DNA of 64,000 bases from Chromatiales bacterium 21-64-14 (GCA_002255365.1 NCBI01000011.1:1-64000), one strand, 5' to 3'. Positions 36,646 through 47,339 are shown, counted from the stretch's first letter. Numbers and translations are program-made. The notes: generated by a model not told the origin, from the letters alone.

Positions 36646-37374
36646 CTATCGCGCCGGGATCTTCGGGTCCGGCGCTGCGCCTCCGGTCTCGAGCTTGCGT
36701 ACCTCGTAGCGATGATCATGCCGGATCACCCGCGGCACTAATACCCGAGGTTCGATACTGACGGGCTCGTACACCACCCGTTTTTTCTCCGGATCGTAAC
36801 GTACCTCGACTGTTCCGCTGAGCGGAAAATCCTTGCGGAACGGATGGCCGACGAAACCGTAGTCGGTGAGGATCCGGCGCAGATCAGGGTGCCCCTCGAA
36901 GATAATACCGAACAAGTCGAAGGCCTCCCGTTCATACCAGTTCGCACTGTTCCAGACACCCGTGACCGAGCCGACTACGGGAAACGCCTCATCGACGGCG
37001 TAGGTGCGGACACGCAGGCGCACATTGTGTAAAACGGAAAGCAAATGGTAAACCACCGCGTAGCGCGCGCGCTCCGGGCGCCGGGCCTCCTCAATCTCCG
37101 CGTCGTGCCCCAAGACCCCGCGGCTGAACCCCTGGCTGGTAGCACCTTCGGAAATCCACTCGGCCTCGCCGTACTCCGCGTAGTCCACGCCGCACAGATC
37201 AATCAGCTGTTGGAACGCGAAATCCGCCTCGTCACGCAACGCCGTGCACAGCTCCACGAGCCGGTCGCTGGAGACCTCGATGGTCACCTCGCCGTGGGCC
37301 GTTTCGGAGCGCTCCAGCATGTCGCCAAAGCGTTGCTGGAGCCGTCCTGCCAGTGACTCGATGGATTCCGCCAT
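36646..37374 (-). CDS. nuoC: NADH-quinone oxidoreductase subunit C
   Basis: A 242-residue, 30-kDa-type peripheral subunit. The signature [24 protein letters not shown] with [15 protein letters not shown] is clear. It carries no cofactor and supports NuoD. Spacing to nuoB (12 bases) and nuoD is operon-like. Confidence 0.97.
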   Translation of the reverse strand: MAESIESLAGRLQQRFGDMLERSETAHGEVTIEVSSDRLVELCTALRDEADFAFQQLIDLCGVDYAEYGEAEWISEGATSQGFSRGVLGHDAEIEEARRPERARYAVVYHLLSVLHNVRLRVRTYAVDEAFPVVGSVTGVWNSANWYEREAFDLFGIIFEGHPDLRRILTDYGFVGHPFRKDFPLSGTVEVRYDPEKKRVVYEPVSIEPRVLVPRVIRHDHRYEVRKLETGGAAPDPKIPAR

Positions 37375-37386
37375 GGCGCCGGTCCG

Positions 37387-37878
37387 TCAGCGGGCGATCG
37401 TGTTAGTGCGCCGGATCTTGTTCTGCAACTGCAGAACACCGTATAGCAGCGCCTCGGCAGTGGGTGGACAACCGGGAACGTAGATGTCCACGGGCACGAT
37501 GCGGTCGCAGCCTCGCACCACCGAATAGGAATAATGGTAATAACCCCCGCCGTTGGCGCAGGAGCCCATGGAGATCACCCATTTCGGATCGGCCATCTGG
37601 TCGTAGACCTTGCGCAATGCGGGCGCCATCTTATTGACCAGAGTCCCGGCGACGATCATCACGTCCGATTGGCGGGGACTGGGTCGGAATACCATGCCGA
37701 AACGATCCATGTCATAGCGCGCCGCCGCGGCGTGCATCATCTCTACGGCGCAGCACGCAAGGCCGAAGGTCATGGGCCACATGGACCCGGTGCGTGCCCA
37801 ATTCACCAGTTTGTCCACGGAAGTGATCGCCCACCCGCGGTCCTGCAGTGCCGGCAGCACACTCTCCGCTACTCCCAT
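37387..37878 (-). CDS. nuoB: NADH-quinone oxidoreductase subunit B
   Basis: A 163-residue subunit carrying the terminal [4Fe-4S] cluster N2 next to quinone: [12 protein letters not shown] supplies the tandem Cys pair, with [15 protein letters not shown] and [11 protein letters not shown] giving the other ligands. I use the internal ATG ([11 protein letters not shown]), which overlaps nuoA by ten bases and gives the usual length. Confidence 0.97.
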   Translation of the reverse strand: MGVAESVLPALQDRGWAITSVDKLVNWARTGSMWPMTFGLACCAVEMMHAAAARYDMDRFGMVFRPSPRQSDVMIVAGTLVNKMAPALRKVYDQMADPKWVISMGSCANGGGYYHYSYSVVRGCDRIVPVDIYVPGCPPTAEALLYGVLQLQNKIRRTNTIAR

Positions 37879-38225
37879 TCCAGGGCCCCCTTCTTCCATT
37901 CGTAGATGAACCCGATCACCAGGATGCCCAGGAACATGGCCATGGCCATGAACCCGAACAGGCCGATTCGGTGCAAAACGATGGCCCAGGGGAACAGAAA
38001 CGCGATTTCAAGATCGAAGATGATGAACAGAATCGCCACCAGATAGTAGCGAACATCGAACTTCATGCGGGAGTCTTCGAAGGCCTCGAAGCCGCACTCG
38101 TACGCGGACAACTTGGCGGAATCAGGCTTGCGAGGGCCGAGGATAAAACCGGCGGTAATCGCGATGGTGCCGACCAGGAGGCCGATCGCGATGAAAATCA
38201 GAATCGGTAGATAATTCTCCAGCAT
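37869..38225 (-). CDS. nuoA: NADH-quinone oxidoreductase subunit A
   Basis: A 118-residue membrane subunit with three helices; [25 protein letters not shown] is the conserved loop at the arm junction. First gene of the operon, with GGGAG before the ATG and a sigma-70 promoter about 95 bases upstream. Confidence 0.97.
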   Translation of the reverse strand: MLENYLPILIFIAIGLLVGTIAITAGFILGPRKPDSAKLSAYECGFEAFEDSRMKFDVRYYLVAILFIIFDLEIAFLFPWAIVLHRIGLFGFMAMAMFLGILVIGFIYEWKKGALEWE

Positions 38226-38320
38226 GCTCCCTCTCCCGGCAGGGCTGCGCACCAACACGGGCGGTTGGTTTGAACACTCGTCCGGGTACGCTACCGATCC
38301 CCGCCCCGCGCATCTATTCG

Positions 38321-38350
38321 AGTCTAGGCCAGATGCGGAACCGGTGTCAA
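38321..38350 (-). promoter_or_regulatory. Sigma-70 promoter of the nuo operon
   Basis: On the minus strand a perfect TTGACA (38345-38350) is followed after 18 bases by TAGACT (38321-38326), giving a leader of roughly 90 bases before nuoA. An AT-rich stretch (ATTATATTATAAT) lies just upstream and could serve as an UP-like element. Confidence 0.7.
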
Positions 38351-38450
38351 GCTGCGGGATCCCCAGAAATTATATTATAATCAAACAGATGAATCGTTTT
38401 TAGCCACGTATAAAAACACCAAATCCTGGATGCGTCCGTAACCCACGAGT

Positions 38451-38535
38451 TGGTGCCGATGGCCGGAGTCGAACCGGCACGGCTTGCGCCACCGCCCCCT
38501 CAAGACGGCGTGTCTACCAGTTCCACCACATCGGC
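38451..38535 (-). tRNA. tRNA-Leu (GAG)
   Basis: An 85-base class II tRNA with encoded CCA. The anticodon loop TTGAGGG gives GAG, the long variable arm (TGGCGCAAGCCG) is the leucine type, and the acceptor GCCGATG pairs with CATCGGC. Its place between secG and nuoA is the classic gammaproteobacterial arrangement. It is probably co-transcribed with secG. Confidence 0.96.
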
Positions 38536-38592
38536 GATACGCGCCCGGTCCCACCGGGCTTCAAACCCTCGCCCATCCTCGACCCTTGCCGC

Positions 38593-39012
38593 CTACTGCG
38601 GCGTCTTTGGAACCGCCGGCAGGTCGCCCGGCTTGCCGCTACCCTGGGCCGGAACGGTGGAGGCCGGCGCCGAGGGGAGGTCCGACGGCGCGCCCCCGCT
38701 GCTCTGAGCGCCGGCAGGCTTCTCCGGCTGGGGCAGCACCGGCGCGGGCAGGTTTTGCTCCGCGACGCTCTTCGGCGCGATCTGCTGGCCCGAGAGGTAT
38801 GCCAGGGCGAGGCTCGTAATGAAAAACAGGGTGGCAAGGATCGCCGTCGTCCGGGACAAGAATGACGACGAGCCGCGCGCCCCGAACACGGTTCCCGAAG
38901 CCCCCGCACCGAACGCCGCGCCAGCGTCTGCGCCTTTGCCGTGCTGCAGCATGATCAACCCGACCATGGCGCACACCAGCAGTATATGGATCACCAGCAA
39001 TATGGCATGCAT
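38593..39012 (-). CDS. secG: Preprotein translocase subunit SecG
   Basis: A 139-residue inner-membrane protein with two helices (residues 2-22 and 52-72) separated by the conserved loop GKGADAGAAFGAGASGTVFG. SecG joins SecYE and helps SecA-driven export. The C-terminal 60 residues are a Pro/Ala-rich soluble tail, longer than in E. coli (110 residues in all). It lies between tpiA and tRNA-Leu. Confidence 0.96.
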   Translation of the reverse strand: MHAILLVIHILLVCAMVGLIMLQHGKGADAGAAFGAGASGTVFGARGSSSFLSRTTAILATLFFITSLALAYLSGQQIAPKSVAEQNLPAPVLPQPEKPAGAQSSGGAPSDLPSAPASTVPAQGSGKPGDLPAVPKTPQ

Positions 39013-39074
39013 ATGCTACGACCAACACTCAGTAAGATTCGGTAAAATCAATGAAGCCCCGCGCTGGCGGCCAC

Positions 39075-39827
39075 TCAGCGGGCGGCCGCGCAGATCGCGA
39101 GAAATTCTTCAACCTTCAGGGATGCGCCGCCGATCAACCCGCCGTCGATGTCAGGCATGGCGAACAACTCAGCGGCATTGGAACCCTTCACGCTGCCACC
39201 GTAGAGCAGGCGCAGGCGCCCGGCGATTGTATCATCCCGCGCCGCGATCGTCCCGCGGATGAAGGCATGCACCTCCTGGGCCTGCGCCGGGCTTGCGGTC
39301 TTGCCCGTGCCGATGGCCCAGACCGGCTCGTAGGCGATCACCCCATGGGCCAGTTCCCCGACCCCTGCCAAGTCCAGGACTGCGGTCAGTTGGCGCGCCA
39401 CCACCTGTTCGGTCACACCGGCCTCGCGTTCTTCCAGGAGTTCGCCGACGCACAGGATCGGCAGCAGGCCGGCACGCCGAGCGGCCACGAACTTGCGTGC
39501 CACAACGGCATCATCTTCGCCGTAGAGATTGCGCCGCTCAGAGTGGCCCACGATCACGTAGGTGCAGCCCAGCTCGGCCAGCATGGGCCCCGAGACTTCG
39601 CCGGTGTAGGCCCCTTCGTCCTGGTCGCACAGATCCTGCGCACCCCAGGCCACCGGTGTACCCTGCAGCAGGTCCGCGACCCTGGGCAGGTGCACAAAGG
39701 TCGGACACACCGCGACCTCAGTATCCCCGACAGACCCCAGGCCGGCCTTGATTCCACCCGTCAGCGCCGCGATGCCCGCCCGCGTCCCATTCAGCTTCCA
39801 GTTCCCGGCCACCAGCCTTCGTCGCAT
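39075..39827 (-). CDS. tpiA: Triosephosphate isomerase
   Basis: A 250-residue glycolytic TIM barrel that interconverts dihydroxyacetone phosphate and glyceraldehyde-3-phosphate. The substrate Lys in AGNWKLNG, catalytic His in IVGHSERR, and Glu in [11 protein letters not shown] with the flexible loop are present. The start [11 protein letters not shown] has GGAG eight bases upstream; a 13-residue longer reading is unlikely. It sits 62 bases before secG. Confidence 0.97.
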   Translation of the reverse strand: MRRRLVAGNWKLNGTRAGIAALTGGIKAGLGSVGDTEVAVCPTFVHLPRVADLLQGTPVAWGAQDLCDQDEGAYTGEVSGPMLAELGCTYVIVGHSERRNLYGEDDAVVARKFVAARRAGLLPILCVGELLEEREAGVTEQVVARQLTAVLDLAGVGELAHGVIAYEPVWAIGTGKTASPAQAQEVHAFIRGTIAARDDTIAGRLRLLYGGSVKGSNAAELFAMPDIDGGLIGGASLKVEEFLAICAAAR

Positions 39828-39916
39828 CCCGAATACTCCGCCTGCTACCTTCAAAAGCGCTCGCAAGCTTAACGGGATAGGCCTGAGAAATCAAACGGAA
39901 ACGGTGTCGCTCGGGA

Positions 39917-41329
39917 TCAGGCGGGGGGCGTGGCGCCGGAGCGGGCCAGCTCCCGCTCCACCACCTGGGCCAACTCCCGGGCCAAGCGCTCCACTTGGCC
40001 GGCGTCCGCGCCTTCCACCATGACCCGGATCAGGGGCTCGGTCCCGGAGGGGCGCAGCAATACGCGCCCACGCCCGGCGAGCTGGGACTCCGCCGCGCGC
40101 ACCGCGTCCTGTACCCCATCCGACATGCAGGGCGGCGCGCCATTGGACGCCACGCGTACATTCACCATGTGCTGGGGATATTTGGTCATGCCGGCCTTGA
40201 TGTCGTGCAGAGAGCGGCCGGTCTCGCGCATCGCCCAGAGCACCTGGAGCGCGGAGACGATGCCGTCGCCGCTGCGGGAACGGTCCAGGCAGATGATATG
40301 CCCGGAGGATTCGCCGCCCAGGGTCCAGTCTTTTTCCTGGAGCATCTCCATGATGTAGCGGTCGCCCACCGGCGTGCGGTGAAAATCGATACCGTGATCC
40401 CGCAGGGCGTGCTCGAGCCCCAGATTGCTCATGACGGTGCCGACCACCGCCCCGCTCAGCATCCCGCGCTCCTTGCGGAACCGCGCGAGGATGTACAGGG
40501 CCTCGTCGCCGTCGACGATCTCGCCCAGGTGGTCCACCAGGATCAGGCGGTCACCATCGCCGTCCAGCGCGATCCCCAGGTCCGCCTGGTGTTCGAGGAC
40601 CGCGTCGCGCAGCGCCTGCGGGGCGGTGGCCCCGCATTCGGCGTTGATGTTCAGACCATCCGGCTCCACCCCGATGCCGATCACATTGGCCCCAAGCTCG
40701 TCGAATACGCTGGGGGCGACGTGGTAGCTGGCTCCGTTGGCACAGTCCACCACCACGGTCATACCCCGCAGGTCGATGCTGTGGGGGATCGTGCTCTTGC
40801 AGAATTCGATGTAGCGCCCGGCCGCGTCGGCCACGCGCTCGGCGCGCCCCAGCCGGGCCGCGTCCACGGTCTCGAAGGGAAGCGCCAGCGCGTCCTCGAT
40901 GGCCAACTCCAGCTCATCGGGAAACTTCGTGCCGTCGGAGGAGAACAACTTAATTCCATTATCATAGTAAGGGTTATGGGAAGCACTGATCACGATCCCG
41001 GCACAGGCGTGGAGGGTGCGGGTCAGGTAGGCGATCGCCGGCGTGGGCATAGGCCCAGAGAGGAGGATATCGACGCCCGCCGAAGACAACCCCGCCTCCA
41101 GGGCCGACTCGAACATATATCCGGAGATGCGGGTATCTTTGCCGATCAGGACCTTGCTCCCGCAGTCCGCCCCCAGCACTCGCCCCACGGCCCAACCCAG
41201 CTTCAGCACGAACTCCGCAGTGGCCGGAAACGTCCCTACCCGGCCCCGGATCCCATCGGTGCCGAAATAACGCTTCGTCGCCGGCTCCGCGCGTACCGGT
41301 ACGGGGCGCGTCAAATTGGCGTCCGTCAT
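39917..41329 (-). CDS. glmM: Phosphoglucosamine mutase
   Basis: A 470-residue enzyme converting glucosamine-6-phosphate to glucosamine-1-phosphate for cell-wall UDP-GlcNAc, which would also feed the PNAG-type synthase encoded in this window. Motifs: [13 protein letters not shown], the phosphoserine loop [15 protein letters not shown], metal loop [11 protein letters not shown] and [15 protein letters not shown]. It has a 15-residue N-terminal extension compared with E. coli (445). It follows folP by 100 bases. Confidence 0.97.
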   Translation of the reverse strand: MTDANLTRPVPVRAEPATKRYFGTDGIRGRVGTFPATAEFVLKLGWAVGRVLGADCGSKVLIGKDTRISGYMFESALEAGLSSAGVDILLSGPMPTPAIAYLTRTLHACAGIVISASHNPYYDNGIKLFSSDGTKFPDELELAIEDALALPFETVDAARLGRAERVADAAGRYIEFCKSTIPHSIDLRGMTVVVDCANGASYHVAPSVFDELGANVIGIGVEPDGLNINAECGATAPQALRDAVLEHQADLGIALDGDGDRLILVDHLGEIVDGDEALYILARFRKERGMLSGAVVGTVMSNLGLEHALRDHGIDFHRTPVGDRYIMEMLQEKDWTLGGESSGHIICLDRSRSGDGIVSALQVLWAMRETGRSLHDIKAGMTKYPQHMVNVRVASNGAPPCMSDGVQDAVRAAESQLAGRGRVLLRPSGTEPLIRVMVEGADAGQVERLARELAQVVERELARSGATPPA

Positions 41330-41429
41330 GATCCCATCCCTTTGTTTTGTTGTGTAACCGTCCGCCGGCACGGATACCGCTGCGGCCCCGTGGCGGGTCG
41401 TTCTCCGCGCCTACGCCGTCGGCCCCTTA

Positions 41430-42275
41430 TCACCCGGCGGACGCCGTTCCGGCGCTGCGCACCGCGTGGGCCCACCGAACCGCATCCAAAGTAGCCGCCA
41501 CGTCGTGGGTGCGCACCAAGGACGCGCCCTGCCAGACTGCCAGGGCCGCGGCCGCCACGCCACCTGCCAGCCGCGCATCCAGGGCACGCCCCAGGACTCG
41601 GCCCAAGACCCCTTTGCGCGACAGGCCCACCAGGATCGGGCAACCCAGCCCCCGAAACACCTCCAGGTGCTTGAGCAGCAGCAGGTTGTGGGCGTCGGTC
41701 TTGCCGAAACCGAAACCGGGGTCCACCAGCAACCGTTCCTGCGCAATCCCCGCCCGCTGGCAGGCGGTGAGCCGTTGCGTCAGGAATTCTAGCACTTCGG
41801 CCACGACCTCCCGGTACCGAGGCCGGTCCTGCATGGTAGCCGGAGTGCCCTGCATATGCATGAGACAAACCGGCACCCCCAGATCCCGGACGACCTCCAG
41901 GGCCCCCGGCAGGCGCAGGGCATAGACGTCATTGATCAGGCCGGCCCCGGCGGCGACCGCCGCCTCCATGACATCTGCCTTGCTGGTATCCACCGAGATC
42001 GGCACCGGCAGTTCCGCGCTTAAGGCCTCGACCACCGGAATCAGGCGGTCCAGTTCCACCCGGGCCGGGACCGGAACGGCACCAGGACGAGTAGACTCGG
42101 CGCCCACATCGACCACCGCGGCACCCTCTGCCACCAGTTGCCGCCCACGGACCACCGCGGCCTCCGGGTCCATGAACCGCGCCCCATCGGAGAAGGAATC
42201 CGGGGTGACGTTGAGGATCCCCACCACCTGAGGTAGATCCAGGTCCAGGGGTTTGCCGGCGCAGTCGAGCTTCAT
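41430..42275 (-). CDS. folP: Dihydropteroate synthase
   Basis: A 281-residue TIM-barrel enzyme of folate synthesis, joining pterin pyrophosphate and p-aminobenzoate. ILNVTPDSFSDG, DVGAESTRPGA, INDVYALR, DPGFGFGKT and GLSRKG are the family motifs. Placed between ftsH and glmM as in E. coli. Confidence 0.97.
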   Translation of the reverse strand: MKLDCAGKPLDLDLPQVVGILNVTPDSFSDGARFMDPEAAVVRGRQLVAEGAAVVDVGAESTRPGAVPVPARVELDRLIPVVEALSAELPVPISVDTSKADVMEAAVAAGAGLINDVYALRLPGALEVVRDLGVPVCLMHMQGTPATMQDRPRYREVVAEVLEFLTQRLTACQRAGIAQERLLVDPGFGFGKTDAHNLLLLKHLEVFRGLGCPILVGLSRKGVLGRVLGRALDARLAGGVAAAALAVWQGASLVRTHDVAATLDAVRWAHAVRSAGTASAG

Positions 42276-42551
42276 GCCGAAATCCGGTACCGAGAACAGA
42301 AGCGCGGACGGAAGGGTCTAGGGGCCCGTCGAAGTAATCTGCGCGCGGTGAGGGGCATGGGAAATCGAGTACAGATTCTCGACCGCTCGAGGAGCATCGT
42401 CGGCGCTAAGCGACGAGAGGGGTCGAAAATTGGGGCCGATTTGACACCGTCTCAATAGTGCCATGACTACTCGGACAGGTTCCTAAGGGATCCCCGCGGC
42501 GGCGCAGAACCGGAGCCGCCCGGGGACGCGGGGCCAACTCCGATCCGGGAC

Positions 42552-44486
42552 TCAGTGCTGCTGGGCGGGACCGCCGATCTTGCCGTCCGCACGCGGCGGG
42601 CCCGCAACAGCGACCACGGGACTGTCGACCGGTTGCCCGGTCTTGGGCTCCGAATCGTCCCAATCCACCGGAGGCCGCGGCGGGCGCCCGGCCATGATGT
42701 CGTCGATCTGCACTGATCCGATGGTCTCATACTTCATCAGGGCCTCCGCCATGATGTGCAGCTTGTCCGTATTGTCCTGGAGGATCTGCGCCGCCCGCTT
42801 GTAGTTCCGATCCACCACCGCGCGGATCTCCTCGTCGATGGCGTGGGCGGTTTCGTCGGAGACCTGCTTGTGCTTGGCTACGGAATGGCCCAGGAATACC
42901 TCGCCATCCTCCTCGCTGTAGGTCAGCGGGCCGAGCTTGTCGGACAGGCCCCACTTGGTCACCATGTTGCGGGCGATCTCGGTGGCGCGCTGGATGTCGT
43001 TCTGGGCCCCGGTGGTCACGAACTCCGGTCCGAAGATCAACTCCTCTGCGAGACGACCGCCGAACAGGCTCGAAATCTGGCTCTCCAACCGACGCCGGCT
43101 GAAACTGTAACGGTCGCCCTCCGGAAGAAACAGGGTGACACCCAGCGCCCGGCCCCGCGGAATGATACTGACCTTGTGAATCGGGTCATGCTCCGGCACC
43201 ACGCGGCCCACGATGGCATGGCCCGATTCGTGATACGCAGTGAGCTTTTTCTCCTCGTCACTCATAACCATGGAGCGGCGCTCGGAGCCCATCAGCAACT
43301 TGTCCTTGGATTTCTCGAAGTCGCCCATCTCCACCACGCGCTTGTTGGCACGCGCGGCGAACAGCGCGGCCTCGTTCACCAAGTTGGCCAGATCGGCGCC
43401 GGAGAACCCCGGTGTGCCGCGCGCGATCACCGTGGCGTTCACGTTGTCCGCGATGGGCACCTTGCGCATGTGCACCTTAAGGATCTGCTCCCGCCCCCGC
43501 ACATCCGGCAGCGGAACCACCACCTGGCGGTCGAAACGGCCCGGGCGCAGCAAGGCCGGATCCAGCACGTCGGGGCGGTTGGTAGCGGCGATGACGATCA
43601 CGCCCTCGCTGCCCTCGAAGCCGTCCATCTCCACCAACAGCTGGTTCAGGGTCTGTTCGCGCTCGTCGTGCCCGCCCCCGAGGCCCGCGCCGCGGTGCCG
43701 GCCCACGGCATCGATCTCATCGATGAAAATGATGCACGGGGCGTGCTTCTTGGCCTGCTCGAACATGTCGCGCACCCGCGAGGCGCCCACGCCCACGAAC
43801 ATCTCCACGAAATCGGAACCGGAGATGGTAAAAAACGGGACCTTGGCCTCGCCGGCGATGGCCTTGGCGAGCAGGGTCTTGCCGGTGCCCGGGGAACCCA
43901 CCATCAGCACGCCGCGCGGGATCCTGCCGCCCAGGCGCTGGAATTTGGACGGGTCGCGCAGGAATTCCACCAGCTCCGCCACCTCATCCTTGGCCTCCTC
44001 CACGCCGGCCACGTCGGCAAAGGTGACTTTCACCTGATCTTCGCTGAGCATCCGCGCACGGCTCTTGCCAAAGGACAGCGCGCCGCGGCCGCCTCCGCCA
44101 CCCTGCATCTGGCGCATGAAGAAGATCCACACGCCAATCAACAGCAGCATCGGGAACCAGGAGATGAAGATCTGCATCAGCAGCGACTGCTGCTCCGGCG
44201 GACGCGCCTGGATCTCCACACCGTTCTTGAGGAGATCCCCAATCATGGACCGGTTGTCGGTCTCCGGGCTGTAGCTGGTAAATTTGTCGCCGGAACCCAG
44301 CGTCCCATGGATGACCCGGCCGTTGATGGTCACCCGGCTCACCTGCCCGTTGTTCACATCATGGAGAAACTGGGAATAGGCCACCGACTGGGTGGGGGTC
44401 GTCTTCGGTCCAAAATTGTTGAACACCGACATCAGGACGATCGCGATGATCACCCAGAGGATCAGATTTTTCGCCATATCATTCAA
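42552..44486 (-). CDS. ftsH: ATP-dependent zinc metalloprotease FtsH
   Basis: A 644-residue membrane-bound AAA protease that degrades misfolded and regulatory proteins. Two N-terminal helices flank a periplasmic domain ([12 protein letters not shown] and [19 protein letters not shown]); AAA motifs [23 protein letters not shown] and RPGRFDR; zinc site HESGH with the distal Asp. Walker A has Ser where most FtsH have Pro (GPPGTGKT). I use a TTG start with GGGAGG eight bases upstream; an ATG three codons later gives the usual MAKNLILW start but is 17 bases from that site. Confidence 0.97.
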   Translation of the reverse strand: MNDMAKNLILWVIIAIVLMSVFNNFGPKTTPTQSVAYSQFLHDVNNGQVSRVTINGRVIHGTLGSGDKFTSYSPETDNRSMIGDLLKNGVEIQARPPEQQSLLMQIFISWFPMLLLIGVWIFFMRQMQGGGGGRGALSFGKSRARMLSEDQVKVTFADVAGVEEAKDEVAELVEFLRDPSKFQRLGGRIPRGVLMVGSPGTGKTLLAKAIAGEAKVPFFTISGSDFVEMFVGVGASRVRDMFEQAKKHAPCIIFIDEIDAVGRHRGAGLGGGHDEREQTLNQLLVEMDGFEGSEGVIVIAATNRPDVLDPALLRPGRFDRQVVVPLPDVRGREQILKVHMRKVPIADNVNATVIARGTPGFSGADLANLVNEAALFAARANKRVVEMGDFEKSKDKLLMGSERRSMVMSDEEKKLTAYHESGHAIVGRVVPEHDPIHKVSIIPRGRALGVTLFLPEGDRYSFSRRRLESQISSLFGGRLAEELIFGPEFVTTGAQNDIQRATEIARNMVTKWGLSDKLGPLTYSEEDGEVFLGHSVAKHKQVSDETAHAIDEEIRAVVDRNYKRAAQILQDNTDKLHIMAEALMKYETIGSVQIDDIMAGRPPRPPVDWDDSEPKTGQPVDSPVVAVAGPPRADGKIGGPAQQH

Positions 44487-44582
44487 AACACAGACCTCCC
44501 ACGGGGGACCAGGCCACGCCGGTCGGCCGAAGCGGGGCCATGCACCGTCGTTTTCCAGCGAATCGGCATGTAAACCACCATA

Positions 44583-45203
44583 CTATATCTTGAAACCTCG
44601 GGCCAGGAGGTAGACCTCGGCACTCCGCGAACGGGACGCCTTCGGCTTGCGCACCGCCACGTTATCGAACCGCGCCCGCAATTCCTTCAGGTAGGAATCA
44701 AAGCCCTCCCCCTGGAACAGCTTCACCAGCAGATCCCCGCCCGGGCGCAACACCTCCTGGGCAAGCAGCAGGGCCAACTCCGCGAGGTACACCACCCGTG
44801 GCTGATCGACAGCGCGCATACCACTGATATTGGGTGCCATGTCGGACATTACAAGGTCCACCGCTCCTCCCGCCAAACAGCGCCGGAGGGCCCCCAGCGG
44901 CTCCGGGTCGCGAAAATCCCCCTGCAGGACCTCCACCCCCGGTAGCGGCTCCATGGGAAGGACGTCCAGGGCCACAACCCGTCCGGCGGGCGCAACCCGG
45001 CTGGCGGCGAACTGGGACCAACCCCCTGGCGCCGCGCCCAAATCAATCAGCGTCATCCCCGGGCGCAGGATGCGGTCGCGCTCCTGGATCTCCTGGAGCT
45101 TGTACACTGCCCGGGAACGGAAGCCCTCCCGTTGTGCGCGGCGCACATAGGGATCCTCGTGGTGTTCCTTGAGCCAGCGGCTACTGCTCTTGGTGCGCGC
45201 CAT
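44583..45203 (-). CDS. rlmE: 23S rRNA 2'-O-ribose U2552 methyltransferase
   Basis: A 206-residue SAM-dependent methyltransferase (RrmJ/FtsJ) that matures the large ribosomal subunit A-loop. The catalytic K-D-K set is visible: [24 protein letters not shown] (SAM loop), [11 protein letters not shown] and [12 protein letters not shown]. Its location before ftsH is standard, and in E. coli the pair is heat-shock regulated; I did not find a sigma-32 promoter. Confidence 0.97.
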   Translation of the reverse strand: MARTKSSSRWLKEHHEDPYVRRAQREGFRSRAVYKLQEIQERDRILRPGMTLIDLGAAPGGWSQFAASRVAPAGRVVALDVLPMEPLPGVEVLQGDFRDPEPLGALRRCLAGGAVDLVMSDMAPNISGMRAVDQPRVVYLAELALLLAQEVLRPGGDLLVKLFQGEGFDSYLKELRARFDNVAVRKPKASRSRSAEVYLLARGFKI

Positions 45204-45236
45204 GTTCGGGATGTCCCGTGCCCTAAAACATCGGAA

Positions 45237-45464
45237 TCAGGGGCGCGGGGCCCGCGAATCGGGGGTGCCTTTGCGCCCCGCGATCGGGCGCGCACCACCG
45301 TGGCGCACCAGCACCCACCGGGTACGGGCCACGATCCAAAGCAGACTCACCACGCCGTACCCCGCCAGCAACGCCAGTTGCCCCAGGGCGCCCGCCACGA
45401 TGCGGCGGTGAATCAGCACCAACACCACGCCCACCACCAGCAGCAGGCCGAGCTCCAGCTTCAC
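45237..45464 (-). CDS. Small two-helix membrane protein
   Basis: A GTG-started frame of about 75 residues (VKLELGLLLVVGVVLVLIHRR) with two hydrophobic helices (about 3-18 and 28-47) and a basic tail. It lies between rlmE and the divergent yhbY. No ribosome site is strong, and a 24-residue longer reading from 45536 is also open, so both the start and the existence of the gene are uncertain. Function unknown. Confidence 0.4.
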   Translation of the reverse strand: MKLELGLLLVVGVVLVLIHRRIVAGALGQLALLAGYGVVSLLWIVARTRWVLVRHGGARPIAGRKGTPDSRAPRP

Positions 45465-45563
45465 GCCGTTGAAGGGACTTGCCCCGATAGTGAACCCGCG
45501 CCGCGGGCGTGTTATGTTGTGCGCCGATTTTCTCAAAGACAGGCCCTACGGCAGCACGCCTTC

Positions 45564-45857
45564 GTGACACTTACGGGACGACAGAAACAGCAGTTGTTTG
45601 GCCGCGCACAGCGGCTCAAACCGGTCGTGATCGTCGGGGGCGCGGGCCTCAACGACGGCGTGCTCCAGGAAATCGAACGCGCCCTGGAACACCATGAACT
45701 CATCAAGGTGCGGGTGAACGCCGCCGACCGTGCCGGACGCGAGCAGCTCATCGAACGGATCTGCGCCGCCAGCGGCGCGAACCTGGTGAAACGGGTCGGC
45801 CACGTCGCCACCCTGTTCCGGCGCAACCCGGGCCACCCGGTGGTCCCGTTGTCCTGA
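45564..45857 (+). CDS. yhbY: CRM-domain ribosome-associated RNA-binding protein YhbY
   Basis: A 97-residue protein made only of a CRM domain: LTGRQKQQLFGRAQRLKPVVIVGGAGLNDGVLQEI...HELIKVRV, with the GxxG loop. It binds pre-50S particles. A GTG start gives exactly the E. coli length; the longer open frame upstream runs through rlmE on the other strand and is not coding. The pairing divergent to rlmE-ftsH is conserved in gammaproteobacteria. Confidence 0.93.
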   Translation: MTLTGRQKQQLFGRAQRLKPVVIVGGAGLNDGVLQEIERALEHHELIKVRVNAADRAGREQLIERICAASGANLVKRVGHVATLFRRNPGHPVVPLS

Positions 45858-45942
45858 TCGCGGCACCGTCAGCACAGCCGGGATTCGAGCCCAAACAGCA
45901 CCCGGGCGACCCCCAGCAGGCGATCAATCACAAACAGCACGG

Positions 45943-46317
45943 TCACACCCCATGCGGCCATGCGAACCGCGCCCGGTCTACCGCGCCGGCGCTGCGCACT
46001 GTATCCATAAAAGGTTCCAGGCCAAACTCACCCACCGCCGCCAGCAATAACATCGCCGCCAGCACCCCGACCCGCCAGCCGCCAAACGGTCCGCGCCGGT
46101 ACCACTGCCCCGCCAGCAAGACCCCACCGCACCCGAGCCCCAAGTAGCTTATGGCACCGAACAGATGGCCCGCCATCCCGGCCTGGGAACGGCGCTCCAG
46201 CACCGAAAAGATCACCGGCGCCGCCATGAATCCGATCACCCACATCCCACCCACCCACAACGCCAGCAGCACGCGCTCTCCCGCCGCGTAGGCCGGATGG
46301 ATCTGTGACCCCGACAT
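45943..46317 (-). pseudogene. DUF4149-like membrane protein, probable 3' frameshift
   Basis: As written, 124 residues with three to four hydrophobic segments. ALWVGGMWVIGFMAAPVIFSVLERR and the AGxxxGHLF segment match the DUF4149 family. It stops at ARFAWPHGV. In the +1-shifted frame the last helix continues directly (TVLFVIDRLLGVARVLFGLES) to a TGA at 45869. Removing a duplicated TG in GGGGTGTGACC would join them, giving about 148 residues and the expected fourth helix. Either a two-base insertion or a sequencing error. GGAGGG before the ATG fixes the start. The function of the family is unknown. Confidence 0.65.
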
Positions 46318-46608
46318 CGGAACCCTCCGGTGCGTCCCGCGCACCCGGGTCCGCAGGGGAAACGCAAGCGGCCGATCCGAACCGACGCCCGGGACTGGGA
46401 ATCGTCTGGCATCCCGATATGCGGCGATGCCGGTGCCCCACCTGGGCCGAAGTCCGGAAAACGCGCCTGTGGACATCACCCCCGGATCGGACGCGGCGTG
46501 GCCGGGCGTCCACAGTATACCCTGATCGCGCTATGCTGGTCCCCGGAAACCCGTCCAGCGGCGCATACGACCTGGCGGCGCGCCGCGCGGCTTGGAGGAC
46601 TTGCATAG

Positions 46609-46992
46609 ATGAAGGTCAATAGCCTGATCCACCGCTGGGAGCGCGCGTCTGGCGCGCCCCACACCCGCCACGCCTATGCGGTGCGGCTTCCGATCCACGA
46701 CGCCGCCCGCATCGCTGCGCTCGCGGAGATATACCCGAACCGCACGGAGACCGAAATCATCACCGACCTGCTGTCCGCCGCCCTGGACGAACTGGAGGAA
46801 GCCCTTCCTTACGTTCCCGGCAGCCGCACCGTCGCAGAAGACGAGTTCGGAGATCCCCTCTACGAAGACGTCGGGCCCACACCGCGCTTTGAGACTCTGA
46901 CCCGCAAGCACCAGGAACGGCTGGGATCCGCAGCCGGTGACGCACAGGAGACCGCTACCGGCGGTTCCGGTCTGCAACCCACCGGGAATTAG
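46609..46992 (+). CDS. Conserved hypothetical protein, RHH-like
   Basis: A 127-residue protein whose N-terminal half (YAVRLPIHDAARIAALAEIYPNR... then TEIITDLLSAALDELEEALP) has the strand-helix-helix pattern of ribbon-helix-helix DNA-binding folds; the C-terminal part is acidic and flexible. I have a weak recollection of gammaproteobacterial homologues called 'type 1 pili tip component', a name not supported by any visible motif. It is divergent from the DUF4149-like gene. Function unknown. Confidence 0.6.
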   Translation: MKVNSLIHRWERASGAPHTRHAYAVRLPIHDAARIAALAEIYPNRTETEIITDLLSAALDELEEALPYVPGSRTVAEDEFGDPLYEDVGPTPRFETLTRKHQERLGSAAGDAQETATGGSGLQPTGN

Positions 46993-47195
46993 GCGTTGAG
47001 CCAAGGAAACTTCGCATCTTGGTCTGTGGGTTCCGTGGCCATTTGTTTACGATACAGGCACTAAGTAAAGGGCGGGATACACAGACCGTAGAACGCCAAC
47101 GCGTAGTCGACTGTGTCGAGGCGGGCGCAGGATGTGCGCCTCGTCCTAATGAGTGCAACGGCGACCACAAGCGCACGCCGGTGCGAGCCCCAGAT
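46993..47195. other. Intergenic sequence before a MITE-like element
   Basis: About 200 bases with no convincing gene. A minus-strand frame of 73 residues covers part of it, without a ribosome site or recognised motif; it could be a transposase scrap but I cannot show this. Confidence 0.4.
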
Positions 47196-47339
47196 TAGAA
47201 CCTATCTCAAAATCGCAGATCGGGCGTTCAGACAAGGCGCGGGCCCTGCGAGGAGCGCAGTTTACACCCACTAAATGAGCACCGCAGCAGGGCCTGCAAC
47301 GCCGCATGGGCGACCGAGATGCATTTGAGACAGGTTCTA
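47196..47339. mobile_element. 144-bp MITE-like element with terminal inverted repeats
   Basis: The ends TAGAACCTATCTCAAA and, inverted, TAGAACCTGTCTCAAA match at 15 of 16 positions. The interior contains a second inverted pairing (GGGCCCTGC... and ...GCAGGGCC). The first 73 bases recur at 50563-50635 on the other strand with five differences. No coding capacity. This is the structure of a non-autonomous miniature transposable element mobilised by an IS elsewhere. Its right end supplies the stop codon of the next gene. Confidence 0.75.

Noticed and set aside
39995..41494. 499-residue plus-strand frame opposite glmM
   Set aside because: Shadow of glmM caused by high GC and few stops.
42420..42490. 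Possible third copy of the MITE end (GGACAGGTTCCTAAGG)
   Set aside because: Only a few bases of the terminal repeat match, and the interior does not align; not enough to call.
42756..44573. 605-residue plus-strand frame opposite ftsH
   Set aside because: Shadow of ftsH; His/Gln-rich translation typical of the antisense of a GC-rich gene.
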